From an uncultured Paracoccaceae bacterium (GTDB lineage: Bacteria; Pseudomonadota; Alphaproteobacteria; Rhodobacterales; Rhodobacteraceae), in the NCBI GenBank assembly GCA_938002605.1, contig CALLAF010000002.1, forward strand, positions 1 to 45,874: a stretch of 45,874 nt of DNA, read 5' to 3'. This document shows, piece after piece, positions 30,083 through 38,874 of this stretch. The position numbers and the translations under genes were made by a program. The notes beneath the pieces are model-generated. The model ran no database searches and was not told the DNA's origin. It saw only the letters and a program-made list of their open reading frames with translations. The first letter of the stretch is position 1. The number at the start of each line of letters is the position of its first letter.

Positions 30083-31507
30083 TTAAATCGCGATCCGTTC
30101 TGGTGGATGATCAAGCAAATCACGCAAGCATTCCATCGCCTGCACAAAATGCGCGTGCGGGACCAGTCCATTCACGGCGATGCGCACAGCATGAACAGAT
30201 CGGCTTTCACGCAGTGCAAAATCATCTGCCGATTTGATCAAAATCCCAGCTGCTTCGGCTGCTTGACAAAACTCCCCTGCCCGCCATCCCATTGGCAACT
30301 CCAACCATAAAAACGGCACGTTGCCCGCATAGCGCATTTCATAGCCATCAAGAATACGTACAGCCGCCGAAATATCATCACTGATGCGGTCTTTGACTCG
30401 TTCAACAATAACATCAATTTCGGGATGGCCCATGATCGCTGCGTAAAGGTCAGTCACCATGCGTGTCACGCCAAACGAAGAAAAGGTCGCGGTGCGGGTC
30501 AGCGCTTTGCTCCAACCTTTGGGGGCTACGGTAAAGCCAATACGCAAAGAAGCCGTGATCGATTTGGACGGGGATGTCAGATACCAACCCAGCCCCGGTA
30601 GCAACGCGCGGTAGCTTGGGCCGATCCGTCTTGTGTTCATCAGCCGGTAACAATCATCGTCGATAATATGCATGCCATGCGCTTGCGCCAACGCGGCGAT
30701 TTGGCTCCGGCGCTCTGGCGTAGTTTGCTTGGCGGTGGGGTTGCTCACCTCTGCAGAGGTGCAAAAAGCCTGAATTTTATGAGTTTTAATGGCTGTTTCA
30801 AGCGCGTTGACAAGTGGCCCGTCGTCATCCCATGGAATACCCACCACCTCGGCACGGCAAAGCACACCTGCAGATCGAAACCCGCCATAGCTTAGCTCAT
30901 CCACGGCAATCACGGGCTTTGCCCCCGTCAGAATGCTTTGCAAAATCATGACAATCGCGTTTTGTCCGCCGTGGCTGGTCACGATGTTATGAATATCAAA
31001 GGCACCAATCTGCTCAGCGTCAAGCGTCGCGGCAAATGCTTCGCGTGCGGGCAAATCTGTATCGCGCGTGGGATAGCGCAGGAACATGTCGGGCGAAGTG
31101 GTGTCTGCCAACATGTGCATCGCTTCACGGATCATGTCGGCCTGCCCCACGTCAGGCATTTTCGGGCTTAGCAGATGCGCCTGACCGTCACGATCAAGCG
31201 CGGGGTCAAAAAACCGATCCGCTGAAGGCAAGCTGCGCACCGGGGTCGGCTTTGCTTTGGCGACAAAGGTCCCGCGCCCGACGCCCGCCTCAAGCAAAGA
31301 TTCATCAATGAGTAGCTTGTAGGCCCGTGCAACGGTCCCCGGGGTCACGCTGACGCGATACGCTAAATCGCGTACCGGTGGCAGCTTTTCGCCCTCGGCA
31401 AGCTGACCAGATGCAATCCCTTCACGGATCGCATGCGCCAACGCCTGATATTTAGACCGCCCTGCGCCAGCAAGATTTGGCTCCCAAATTGTATCGGTTA
31501 CAATCAT
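30083..31507 (-). CDS. MocR-type GntR/aminotransferase regulator
   Basis: A 474-residue fusion of a GntR winged helix (KLPPVRDLAYRVSVTPGTVARAYKLL, about residues 41-66) and a fold-type I aminotransferase-like domain. The pyridoxal phosphate lysine is Lys315 (TSPSKSITASLRIGF); SHGGQNAI and VSNPTAKQT are also family motifs. Such regulators usually sense amino acids or vitamin B6 derivatives. The target is not certain, but the divergent DUF1127 gene 86 bases away, with a palindrome between them, is the best candidate. Confidence 0.9.
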   Translation of the reverse strand: MIVTDTIWEPNLAGAGRSKYQALAHAIREGIASGQLAEGEKLPPVRDLAYRVSVTPGTVARAYKLLIDESLLEAGVGRGTFVAKAKPTPVRSLPSADRFFDPALDRDGQAHLLSPKMPDVGQADMIREAMHMLADTTSPDMFLRYPTRDTDLPAREAFAATLDAEQIGAFDIHNIVTSHGGQNAIVMILQSILTGAKPVIAVDELSYGGFRSAGVLCRAEVVGIPWDDDGPLVNALETAIKTHKIQAFCTSAEVSNPTAKQTTPERRSQIAALAQAHGMHIIDDDCYRLMNTRRIGPSYRALLPGLGWYLTSPSKSITASLRIGFTVAPKGWSKALTRTATFSSFGVTRMVTDLYAAIMGHPEIDVIVERVKDRISDDISAAVRILDGYEMRYAGNVPFLWLELPMGWRAGEFCQAAEAAGILIKSADDFALRESRSVHAVRIAVNGLVPHAHFVQAMECLRDLLDHPPERIAI

Positions 31508-31562
31508 TTTCTAGACCTAAAGAAAAACACTTTGTATCAATTCAATTACAGCAAGGCACGAT

Positions 31563-31578
31563 ATTGTGTCAACACAAT
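31563..31578. promoter_or_regulatory. Perfect palindrome between MocR and DUF1127 genes
   Basis: ATTGTGT-CA-ACACAAT has 7-base perfect arms. It lies 15 bases before the DUF1127 ATG and 55 bases before the MocR start, in the only promoter region between them. It is a candidate operator for MocR or another regulator. Confidence 0.5.
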
Positions 31579-31593
31579 TAAAGGAATACACCC

Positions 31594-31821
31594 ATGTCAT
31601 ACGCGCTCCCAGCGGCGCAATTCGCCGCAATAAGTTCACCATCAAGCATGCCGCTCGCGGCACGTATTGCGGTTCGCTTTGCAGTGGCCGTGACGAAATG
31701 GGACACGCGGCGCAAAACCCGCAAGCATCTTAAGGCACTTCCTGCGCATTTATTGAACGATATTGGTTTGGATTCAGCGACTGCCAAGGCGGAAGTGACT
31801 AAACCTTTCTGGCAAGCCTAA
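31594..31821 (+). CDS. DUF1127 small arginine-rich protein
   Basis: A 75-residue protein. The C-terminal 40 residues (RRKTRKHLKALPAHLLNDIGLDS followed by ATAKAEVTKPFWQ) show the DUF1127 pattern. DUF1127 proteins in alphaproteobacteria affect RNA decay, phosphate, or motility responses. The N-terminal part (PAAQFAAISSPSS) is Ala/Ser-rich and probably flexible. AAAGGA lies 9 bases before the ATG and a strong terminator follows. It is expressed alone, opposite a MocR regulator. Confidence 0.85.
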   Translation: MSYALPAAQFAAISSPSSMPLAARIAVRFAVAVTKWDTRRKTRKHLKALPAHLLNDIGLDSATAKAEVTKPFWQA

Positions 31822-31842
31822 CACGTTTGCATCTTCCTGACT

Positions 31843-31870
31843 GGGCCGGAAATATTCCGGCCCCTTTTTT
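31843..31870 (+). terminator. Terminator of the DUF1127 gene
   Basis: GGGCCGGAA and TTCCGGCCC form a perfect 9-bp stem around ATA, followed by CTTTTTT. It lies 21 bases after the stop codon. Confidence 0.92.
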
Positions 31871-31879
31871 CAGGATGGT

Positions 31880-33349
31880 TTACAGCCCGTAAATGCCGCT
31901 GAACTTATCTTCAAGATAATCCAGCAATGGCCCCTCCGAGGGCTTTGTACCCGTCGCATGGGCGATTGTATCAATCGGCGTGCGCAACCCACCAAATTGT
32001 TGCAAGTTCTCACGCAACCAACCCGTTGCCGCAGATGTATCCCCACGGGCCAGATCAGCATCAAGCCCCGGCACGGCCTTGCGCAGTTCTGCGTTCAAGC
32101 AGCCCGCGTAAACATTGCCCAGCGTATAAGTCGGGAAATAGCCAAACAGCCCTTCGGACCAATGCACATCTTGCAGAACACCATTTGATGGGCGGTCCAC
32201 GGCATAACCAAAATCAGCCTTGAAGCGATCATTCCAAGCGGCCTCTAGGTCATTGATCGCGAGGTCGCCTGATATGAGCGAGCGTTCTAGATCAAAGCGC
32301 AAAAGCACATGCAGGTTATATTGCACCTCATCGGCCTCGGTGCGGATGAACCCGTCACTGACCCGGTTCACAGTGGCGTAAAACGCATCTTCGTCTTTGA
32401 TCCCAAAATCACCAAAGGCATTACGCATCTGCCCGTAAAGCCAGCCGGTAAACGCGCGACTACGCCCCAATTGGTTCTCATAAATCCGGCTTTGGCTTTC
32501 ATGCACCCCCATCGAGACGCCGGAACCAAGCGGCGTCAAAAGGTGTTTGTCATCAATCCCTTGTTCATAAGCAGCATGGCCCACCTCGTGAATTGTTGAA
32601 TAAAAACAGTTAAATGGATCAGTGGGGTTCGTGCGCGTGGTGATCCGCACATCAAACCCAGAACCAGATGAAAACGGATGCACGGCCTTATCAATCCGGC
32701 CATTGTCCAGATCGTAGCCAAAAGCAAGCGCCAGCTTTTGCGTGATCGCCATTTGTGCGGCCTCGTCAAAGGTGCCAGATAATTTTTGTGGTGCAGGACG
32801 ATCTAAAATGGCTGCACGCAACGCGACAAGACGCGGACGCAACGCATCAAACATCGCGCTAAGGCTCACACCCGTTGCGCCCGGCTCATAATCATCAAGC
32901 AATGCGTCATAGGGGTCGGCATCCCCCGCGACGGCTGCGGCTTCTTGTTTGCGCAGGTCGACAACCTTTTGCAGGATCGGCAGGAAACTCGCTACATCTT
33001 CATCAGCACGGGCCTGTGCCCAGGTACGGTGTGCCAGCGACGTTGTTTTCGCCAACTCAGCGGCCAAGCTGGCAGGGACTTTGGCGGTGCGTTCAAAGCT
33101 GCGTTTGATATGGCGCAGGTTTGCCGCAGCGACATCATCCGTAGGTTCTGCCTTTGCCAACCAATCCCCCACACGCGGATCAATCCGGCGTGCGTGCAAT
33201 ATATTCGCCATCGCACCATGTTCTTCGGCGCGTTGCGGCGTGGCCCCTTGGGGCATCATGGTTTCTTGGTCCCAGCCAAGACGCCCTGCAATTTGCCCTA
33301 AAGCTTCGATTTCACGCTGGAATTGCATCAGATCATCATATGCGGTCAT
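31880..33349 (-). CDS. M32-family carboxypeptidase
   Basis: A 489-residue metallocarboxypeptidase of the Taq family (M32), which trims C-terminal residues from peptides in the cytoplasm. The zinc motif is HEVGH (His254, His258), with the downstream Glu in GVHESQSRIYENQLGRS; the DVRITTR segment near 233-239 is also a family mark. Length is normal. It follows ctaA on the same strand with a 4-base gap, so the two are probably co-transcribed although no functional link is known. Confidence 0.92.
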   Translation of the reverse strand: MTAYDDLMQFQREIEALGQIAGRLGWDQETMMPQGATPQRAEEHGAMANILHARRIDPRVGDWLAKAEPTDDVAAANLRHIKRSFERTAKVPASLAAELAKTTSLAHRTWAQARADEDVASFLPILQKVVDLRKQEAAAVAGDADPYDALLDDYEPGATGVSLSAMFDALRPRLVALRAAILDRPAPQKLSGTFDEAAQMAITQKLALAFGYDLDNGRIDKAVHPFSSGSGFDVRITTRTNPTDPFNCFYSTIHEVGHAAYEQGIDDKHLLTPLGSGVSMGVHESQSRIYENQLGRSRAFTGWLYGQMRNAFGDFGIKDEDAFYATVNRVSDGFIRTEADEVQYNLHVLLRFDLERSLISGDLAINDLEAAWNDRFKADFGYAVDRPSNGVLQDVHWSEGLFGYFPTYTLGNVYAGCLNAELRKAVPGLDADLARGDTSAATGWLRENLQQFGGLRTPIDTIAHATGTKPSEGPLLDYLEDKFSGIYGL

Positions 33350-33353
33350 TTAT

Positions 33354-34487
33354 CTAGCCTCGGACAGATTGTGAAATAGGGTATTGTGACAGAAAACGTG
33401 CGCGCAGGATCAGCATCCACAGCACGACAGCGCCGATCTGGTGAACAATCGCGATATGCCAAGGGGCAGAATAAATCACGGTAAAGATGCCCAGTACCAT
33501 CTGCAGAAACATCATCCCGATCACCCCATGAAACGCGGCACGCATTTTGCGGTTTGCCGATTTGCGGGCGCGCATGAACACGAATATCCCAAAGAGAAAC
33601 AGCATATATCCCGCCATCCTGTGCATGAACTGCACCAGCCCATCGTTTTCAAAGAAATTGCGCCACAGCGGTTCAATATCAAAGGGCTGCGGCGGCAAGA
33701 AACCTCCGGCCATCAATGGCCAATCCGGATAGCCGCGCCCGGCATCAATCCCGGCGACCAGCGCGCCAAGGATAATCTGCACAAAGGCAAAGACGACCAG
33801 CGTAGTCGAAAGCCGAACCATTCGCGCATCCGTCGCCCGGCGCGCCTGCATCAAATCGGCCTGCGCACGCCCCAACCGAAGCGCATAGACTATTAAAAGC
33901 CCAAGGATCACAAAGGCGAGCCCAAGATGCGTCGCCAATCGGTACGACGCCACATCAAGCATCCCCGCGCCAAGACCCGATGACACCATCCACCAGCCAA
34001 TCGCACCTTGCACGCCAATCAGCGTCCCAATGCCAAACAACCGCCCCGTCCAGCCTGTCGGGACTTTGCGCAAGCCAACAAAAGCGAAAAAGCCAACCGC
34101 CCAAACCAACCCGATCAAGCGACCCAACTGGCGATGCCCCCATTCCCACCAATAGATGGATTTGAATTCTGACAGGGTCATCCCCTTGTTTTGCAGCTGG
34201 TATTCGGGGATTTCTTGGTATTTCGCAAACTCACTGTCCCAAGCTTGCGTGCTCATCGGGGGGATTGCACCGGTGACAGGTTTCCATTCAGTGATGGCCA
34301 GCCCGCTATCGGTCAAACGGGTCAAGCCGCCAACCGCAATCATCACAACAACCATTGCCAAAAGCGCAAAAAGCCACAGCCTGATTGCGCCCCGCGCACC
34401 CTGCCCGGCCCGATCAATTGCACCGGGGGCGACCGCCTGTTTGGGGGCATCGCCGACCTCTTCAAAGATGGAACGTTTTGTCGCCAT
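33354..34487 (-). CDS. ctaA: Heme A synthase
   Basis: CtaA oxidises the C8 methyl group of heme O to a formyl group, producing heme A for aa3-type cytochrome oxidases. The 377-residue inner membrane protein has about eight membrane segments; conserved His sites are in WWEWGHRQLGRLIG, YRLATHLGLAF, VQFMHRMAGY and IAIVHQIGAV. The second-half motif DAGRGYPDWPLMAGGF is typical. The ATG at 34487 is preferred over one 5 codons upstream because it gives the common MATKRSIFEEV start. Confidence 0.95.
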   Translation of the reverse strand: MATKRSIFEEVGDAPKQAVAPGAIDRAGQGARGAIRLWLFALLAMVVVMIAVGGLTRLTDSGLAITEWKPVTGAIPPMSTQAWDSEFAKYQEIPEYQLQNKGMTLSEFKSIYWWEWGHRQLGRLIGLVWAVGFFAFVGLRKVPTGWTGRLFGIGTLIGVQGAIGWWMVSSGLGAGMLDVASYRLATHLGLAFVILGLLIVYALRLGRAQADLMQARRATDARMVRLSTTLVVFAFVQIILGALVAGIDAGRGYPDWPLMAGGFLPPQPFDIEPLWRNFFENDGLVQFMHRMAGYMLFLFGIFVFMRARKSANRKMRAAFHGVIGMMFLQMVLGIFTVIYSAPWHIAIVHQIGAVVLWMLILRARFLSQYPISQSVRG

Positions 34488-34576
34488 GAATTTGGTCTCC
34501 AAGAAAATAGCTTAGATGGTACCTAGGTGCCGTATAGGCAGGGCGCAAGCAACCCGTAGGGTGGATCTTGATCCAC

Positions 34577-35317
34577 CTACCCCCGTTCTTTCCAGCGCAC
34601 CATTTGTCGCATCACCCCATGCAGCATTTGCACATCCGCGCGGGTCAGCGGCATGCGTGACCACAGGTTGCGTAGGTTCAGCTTCATATTTGCGGCCTTA
34701 TGTTCGGGAAAAAAGAAACCCGCCTCATCTAGCCGTTCTTCAAAATGCGCACCAAGCTTTTCGATCTCGATCTGTTCAGCCCAACCGGCCATCGCAGATA
34801 CAGTGACATCTGGGGCGGGCACGGCTTCGCGGCGCCACTCATAACCTGTCAGCAAAACACATTGCGCAAGGTTCAGCGATGCAAATTCTGGGTTCACCGG
34901 CACAGAGATAATTGCATTCGCCCGCGCGATATCATCGTTTTCCATCCCCGCGCGTTCCGGGCCAAACATCACCGCCACTTTACCGCCCGCCGCAATCCGC
35001 GCACGCGCGTCGCGCATCGCGGCTTCTGGCGTAAAGACGGGTTTAGTCAGATCGCGTGGACGTGCCGTGGTGGCATAGACAAAATCGCAATCGCCAATAG
35101 CAGAGGCTGTGTCGTCATATAGCTGCGCTTCATCCAGTAAACGCCCCGCCCCGCTGGCCATCACAACCGCTTTTTGATTGGGCCAACCATCGCGTGGGTC
35201 AACGATCCGCATCCGATCAAGCCCAAAATTCCACATCGCGCGCGCCGCCGCACCGATATTTTCGCCCATCTGCGGACGGATCAGGACAAAAGCAGGCTGT
35301 TGGTCAGGGCTTGGCAT
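34577..35317 (-). CDS. trmJ: SPOUT-family RNA methyltransferase, TrmJ-like
   Basis: This 246-residue protein has the knotted SPOUT fold of 2'-O-ribose methyltransferases. Motifs are FVLIRPQMGENIGAAARAM, VMFGPERAGMENDDI and SVPVNPEFASLNLAQCVLL. TrmJ methylates position 32 of some tRNAs; this sequence fits the TrmJ/LasT branch by motif and C-terminal helices. Target is inferred from family. AAAGGAAG precedes the ATG at 35317, so I prefer it over the longer frame. It is divergent from the TfoX-like gene. Confidence 0.85.
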   Translation of the reverse strand: MPSPDQQPAFVLIRPQMGENIGAAARAMWNFGLDRMRIVDPRDGWPNQKAVVMASGAGRLLDEAQLYDDTASAIGDCDFVYATTARPRDLTKPVFTPEAAMRDARARIAAGGKVAVMFGPERAGMENDDIARANAIISVPVNPEFASLNLAQCVLLTGYEWRREAVPAPDVTVSAMAGWAEQIEIEKLGAHFEERLDEAGFFFPEHKAANMKLNLRNLWSRMPLTRADVQMLHGVMRQMVRWKERG

Positions 35318-35380
35318 AGGTCTTCCTTTGATATCGGCTGGCGTGATACGCTGGGTCGTATCACAACGCAAGGAAACCCG

Positions 35381-35713
35381 ATGGCTTACGATGAAGGACA
35401 TGCAGAATTACTGCGCGAGGATCTTGCGGATGAACCAGGCATTTCCGAGAAAAAGATGTTTGGCGGACTATGTTTTCTGAAATTTGGCCACATGGTTTGC
35501 GGAGTCCACAAAGGTGGCGGAATGGCCCGCGTCGGGAAAACAGCCGAGGCACAAGCGCTTGAAATTGATGGGGTTACACCGCTGTCGTTCACAGGACGAA
35601 AGATGGGCGGCATGGTCGATGTCGCCGAAGAATTGTTTGCAGACGATGCCCGGCGCACTCAGATTGTTGGCTTGGCGCTTGAATATGCGCGCAGCCTGCC
35701 GCCCAAACCATAG
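35381..35713 (+). CDS. TfoX N-terminal domain protein
   Basis: A 110-residue protein composed only of the TfoX N-terminal domain (MAYDEGHAELLREDL, ISEKKMFGGLCFLKFGHMVCGVH and a GRKMGGMVDVAEELF end). In gamma-proteobacteria the full TfoX/Sxy induces competence genes; single-domain versions are common in alphaproteobacteria and have no assigned role. Start at 35381, CAAGGAAACCCG upstream. It probably forms a unit with the ThiE-like gene 60 bases on. Confidence 0.85.
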   Translation: MAYDEGHAELLREDLADEPGISEKKMFGGLCFLKFGHMVCGVHKGGGMARVGKTAEAQALEIDGVTPLSFTGRKMGGMVDVAEELFADDARRTQIVGLALEYARSLPPKP

Positions 35714-35772
35714 CCAAGCGCGCTTTTCCCCGCTAGAACGCCCTGAACCACGCCTTATTTCGGAAATACCCA

Positions 35773-36399
35773 ATGTCAGACGCCCCCGAGCAGCCGCAGA
35801 TTTACTTGATTACCCCGTCAGAGTTTGATCTGTCTACCTACCCTGATCAGCTAGCGGCCTGCCTCGACAGTACCGAGGTCGCCTGCGTGCGCTTGGCGCT
35901 TGGAACGAAAGATGAAGCGCGCATTGCCAAAGCCGCTGATGCGCTGCGTGATGTTACCCATGCGCGCGATGTGGCGCTAGTAATCGACAGCCATATTCTG
36001 ATGGTCGAACGGCTTGGGCTTGACGGTGTGCATTTGATGGATGCCGCGAAATCCGTGATCAAAACCCGCAAAGAGCTGGGCGAAGATGCCATTGTTGGCA
36101 CGTTTTGCGGGACCTCAAGCCATGAAGGCATGACAGCCGGTGAAATGGGCGCGGATTACGTCAGTTTCGGCCCCATCGGGCAATCACCGCTGGGTGCAGG
36201 CGAACAGGCGGGGCTTGATCTGTTTGAATGGTGGTCGATGATGATCGAAGTCCCCGTCGTCGCCGAAGGTGCGCTCGACGCCGATTTGATCCGTGCTTTT
36301 GCGCCGCATAGCGACTTCTTTGGTATTGGCGACGAGATTTGGCGCAGCGACGATCCCGCCAAGGCGCTATTAGACTTACGCGCCGCGATGACTGTCTAG
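35773..36399 (+). CDS. Thiamine phosphate synthase-like protein (divergent ThiE)
   Basis: A 208-residue TIM-barrel protein of the ThiE/TenI family. Family segments are IYLITPSEFD (start), VALVIDSHILMVERLGLDGVHL, GTFCGTSSHEGMTAGEMGADYVSFGPIG and VPVVAEGALDADL. The residues that bind substrate pyrophosphate in true ThiE are altered: the usual R-x-K of strand 2 reads VRLALGTKDEAR, and the final GGI loop is EGAL. So it may be a TenI-like or repurposed member rather than the main thiamine enzyme. Its end overlaps the convergent olsA gene by 24 bases. Confidence 0.7.
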   Translation: MSDAPEQPQIYLITPSEFDLSTYPDQLAACLDSTEVACVRLALGTKDEARIAKAADALRDVTHARDVALVIDSHILMVERLGLDGVHLMDAAKSVIKTRKELGEDAIVGTFCGTSSHEGMTAGEMGADYVSFGPIGQSPLGAGEQAGLDLFEWWSMMIEVPVVAEGALDADLIRAFAPHSDFFGIGDEIWRSDDPAKALLDLRAAMTV

Positions 36400-37206
36400 A
36401 CCAGCGCGCACGGTTTCCTCAAGCGATTTAGCGAGCGCCTTGCGTTCCGAAAACGCGGCCATTTGCACAGGCGGATGGTAGACCACTGTCACCCCGCCTT
36501 GCCGTTTTGCGGCCAGTGTCGTCAGCAAATGCGGCCCAAAGTCCATATCCCCCCACCAGCCGTAAAACCGCGGGTCGGCGCCATCGGGGGCATGATAGAT
36601 CACGGTGACGGGCTGGATCGCCAAATCATCGCGCAACGCACTGTCAAAGAACGCCGCGAAAAGCGTTGATTTAAAAGGTAAAACCTGCATCCCATCCGTT
36701 GATGTCCCTTCTGGGAAAAACAGCAAACGATGCCCGACTGCAAGGCGTTCCTTGAACATGGTGATTTGGTCGGACGCTGCACCGCGTGCACGTTTAATAA
36801 ACAATGTCCCGGTCGCACGCGCCAGCCAGCCGATACCGGGCCAACCTGCGACTTCTGACTTGGCGACAAAGTAGATCCGCTTGCGGGCATTCAGCGCAAA
36901 AATATCAAGCCACGAGGCGTGATTTGCAACAACGGCACCGCCGCCCGTCATCGGTTTCCCAACCGTTGTGAACTTGAGCCCAAGCAGCACAAGTGCACCC
37001 CGGCAAACGCCCTGCGTGATATGCGGTGTGACAGGCCGCGCTACCCCGCAGAAAAGACGCTCAAAAAGCCGGACAAAGAGCAAAAACAAAAGCCCCCCAA
37101 ACACCAACACCACCAATGGCACCGCCCGACATATGACACGCAACCACCCCGCCCAGCCAATCGGCCTCGTGGTTGGGGTATCATCAGAGGTCCAAGCTTT
37201 AGCCAT
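36376..37206 (-). CDS. olsA: Lyso-ornithine lipid acyltransferase OlsA (PlsC family)
   Basis: OlsA adds the second fatty acyl chain to lyso-ornithine lipid. The 276-residue protein has a membrane-spanning N-terminal region and the PlsC acyltransferase motifs: ANHASWLDI (H-x4-D catalytic), FVAKSEVAGWPGIGWLARA, LFFPEGTSTDG (acyl-acceptor/phosphate) and VIYH. PlsC homologs alone are ambiguous with 1-acylglycerol-3-phosphate acyltransferase; the olsB gene directly upstream, overlapping by 8 bases, decides for OlsA. Confidence 0.85.
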   Translation of the reverse strand: MAKAWTSDDTPTTRPIGWAGWLRVICRAVPLVVLVFGGLLFLLFVRLFERLFCGVARPVTPHITQGVCRGALVLLGLKFTTVGKPMTGGGAVVANHASWLDIFALNARKRIYFVAKSEVAGWPGIGWLARATGTLFIKRARGAASDQITMFKERLAVGHRLLFFPEGTSTDGMQVLPFKSTLFAAFFDSALRDDLAIQPVTVIYHAPDGADPRFYGWWGDMDFGPHLLTTLAAKRQGGVTVVYHPPVQMAAFSERKALAKSLEETVRAGLDSHRGA

Positions 37207-37975
37207 TTTGGCCGCCGCGTGCATAGATATCGCGTTGCAATTGCGAGACCGCGTCCGCCGCCAAAATCATACAAATATCGATTGTATTAAAAGAGTTATC
37301 GATAAAGACGCCATCACCTACGGTGCCACCCAACCGCAGATAGGCTTTGATCAGCGCTGGCGTGTCACGCATGGCGCCGATCCGGTCGATCTGGTCGGCG
37401 GGCAGACGGTTCATACCAGCAGCATTAGGGCCTTTGGCAGCGACACGCAGGGTTTCGGGGGCTAAATGCCGGTGGTAAAGCAGGCTTAGCGGGGCCGCGA
37501 GCCTGTCGACATCCGTGCCATGAAACGAAGCCGCCCCAAATAGCACGTCAATTTCGGCACGCGCCGCATAGTCGGCCAATGCCCCCCATAGGTGCATCAT
37601 CGCAGCCCCGCCCCGGTAATCGGGGTGCAAACAGGATCGGCCCAATTCAAGCAGGCGCTTGCCACTCTGGCGCAGGACAGTCAGATCAAATTCGTCTTCG
37701 CAATAGAATTGCCCGGCCTGGTCCGCCTGTGCTTGGGTCAATAGTCGGTAAACGCCCACGGTTTGATCATCCTCGGACCGCGCAAGATCACGTAGTAAAA
37801 GGTGATCTGCAAAATCGTCAAAACGATCACATTCAAGCTGTGCAGCATGGTCCACCATGTCACCCGCCCCGCCAAGTTCGCGAATAAACACTGCATAGCG
37901 CAGTTTTTGGGCCGCGCGCAGATCATCAGGCGATTGCGCGTGTGAAATCTGGAACTGTGGGGAATGTGTCGGCAT
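37199..37975 (-). CDS. olsB: Ornithine N-acyltransferase OlsB
   Basis: OlsB joins a 3-hydroxy fatty acid from acyl-ACP to the alpha-amino group of ornithine, the first step to ornithine lipids, phosphate-free membrane lipids. The 258-residue protein has the GNAT-like/hemolysin-type N-acyltransferase fold, with LRYAVFIRELGGAG, LLELGRSCLHPDYRGGAAMM and LFGAASFHGTDVDRLA as signatures. ATG at 37975. It is the first gene of the pair with olsA. The 99-base region upstream contains two GTTAAC half sites (38024-38029 and 38070-38075) but no full CtrA box. Confidence 0.9.
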   Translation of the reverse strand: MPTHSPQFQISHAQSPDDLRAAQKLRYAVFIRELGGAGDMVDHAAQLECDRFDDFADHLLLRDLARSEDDQTVGVYRLLTQAQADQAGQFYCEDEFDLTVLRQSGKRLLELGRSCLHPDYRGGAAMMHLWGALADYAARAEIDVLFGAASFHGTDVDRLAAPLSLLYHRHLAPETLRVAAKGPNAAGMNRLPADQIDRIGAMRDTPALIKAYLRLGGTVGDGVFIDNSFNTIDICMILAADAVSQLQRDIYARGGQNG

Positions 37976-38074
37976 GAATACCTGTCAGCGCCTTTGGCTT
38001 TCGAGCGCAGTTTCTACTGCGCCGTTAACGTTTTGACAACCATTGAAGGGCTACCTCTACACAAAGAAGGTTAA

Positions 38075-38254
38075 CTACTGATCCACAATAGCCAACGCAA
38101 GGCGCGTTCCATCAATGACAACTTTACCCTGTTCGCGAAAGTTCACCGTGACTTTACCGCCAATGTTTGACTGCACCTGCCCGGTGCCCCAATCTGGTTG
38201 GGCGGGGTTCCGGACAAGCATACCGGGTTCTAAAATGGCATTTATGCCGATCAT
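38075..38254 (-). CDS. DUF3553 small protein
   Basis: A 59-residue gene missed by usual length cut-offs. It reads MIGINAILEPGMLVRNPAQP, then DWGTGQVQSNIGGKVTVNFRE and ends LALAIVDQ. The motif G-M-x-V-R-x-P-x-x-x-D-W-G-x-G-Q is the DUF3553 signature, a small beta-barrel related to the Tudor-like domain at the end of some UvrD/CarD-like proteins; binding to nucleic acid or polymerase is speculative. GAGG precedes the ATG. It is divergent from chpT with only 29 bases between starts. Confidence 0.75.
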   Translation of the reverse strand: MIGINAILEPGMLVRNPAQPDWGTGQVQSNIGGKVTVNFREQGKVVIDGTRLALAIVDQ

Positions 38255-38283
38255 ATTTCGTTCCTCAAAGGAGAGAGCACGCT

Positions 38284-38874
38284 ATGCAACCTGATTTGGC
38301 CGCACTTGTTGGCTCGCGCATTTGTCACGACCTTATTAGCCCAATTGGCGCGATCGGCAATGGCATGGAATTATTGGAACTTACCAGTGGGGATACGGCC
38401 CCTGAAATGGCCCTGATCAATGACAGCGTGCATAACGCAAATGCGCGGATACGGTTGTTTCGGATCGCCTTTGGGGCTGTTGGGGACGATCAACGGGTCA
38501 GTAGCAGTGAGGTCCAAGACATTCTTCATGCCGTGGGCCGCGGCGGGCGACACCAATTTCACTGGAATGTCAGCGGCGATCAGGCAAGACATGATGTGCG
38601 ATTAGCACTTTTGGTTTTGCTTTGCTTTGAAACGGCACTGCCGATCGGCGGCGAAATCACCGTAACCTGCACAGGCGATGAATGGCTATTTGACGCTATG
38701 GCAAAACGCGTAACGATTGACGCAGATCTATGGGCGTGTTTCAGCGCCGAAGGCAGCACCCATCGGTACACGGCAGCGCAAGTACAGTTTGCATTGCTGC
38801 CGTCCGCCTTGGCAGCAGCCGCGCGCAGCCTGACGTTTGATGCCAGCGAGACACGGCTGACCGCGCGGTTCTAA
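38284..38874 (+). CDS. chpT: Histidine phosphotransferase ChpT
   Basis: ChpT passes phosphate from the CckA kinase to CtrA and CpdR. The 196-residue protein has the dimerising helix pair with phospho-acceptor His15 in [22 protein letters not shown], and a C-terminal degenerate ATPase-like domain ([19 protein letters not shown]). No ATP-binding motifs remain, as expected for ChpT. GGAGAG lies before the ATG at 38284; upstream in-frame residues overlap the DUF3553 gene and are not used. ctrA and sciP lie about 18 kb to the left. The stop overlaps the convergent proA stop by 3 bases. Confidence 0.88.
   Translation: MQPDLAALVGSRICHDLISPIGAIGNGMELLELTSGDTAPEMALINDSVHNANARIRLFRIAFGAVGDDQRVSSSEVQDILHAVGRGGRHQFHWNVSGDQARHDVRLALLVLLCFETALPIGGEITVTCTGDEWLFDAMAKRVTIDADLWACFSAEGSTHRYTAAQVQFALLPSALAAAARSLTFDASETRLTARF

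Noticed and set aside
38023..38075. CtrA boxes upstream of olsB
   Set aside because: Only isolated GTTAAC half sites are present; no pair with 7-base spacing.
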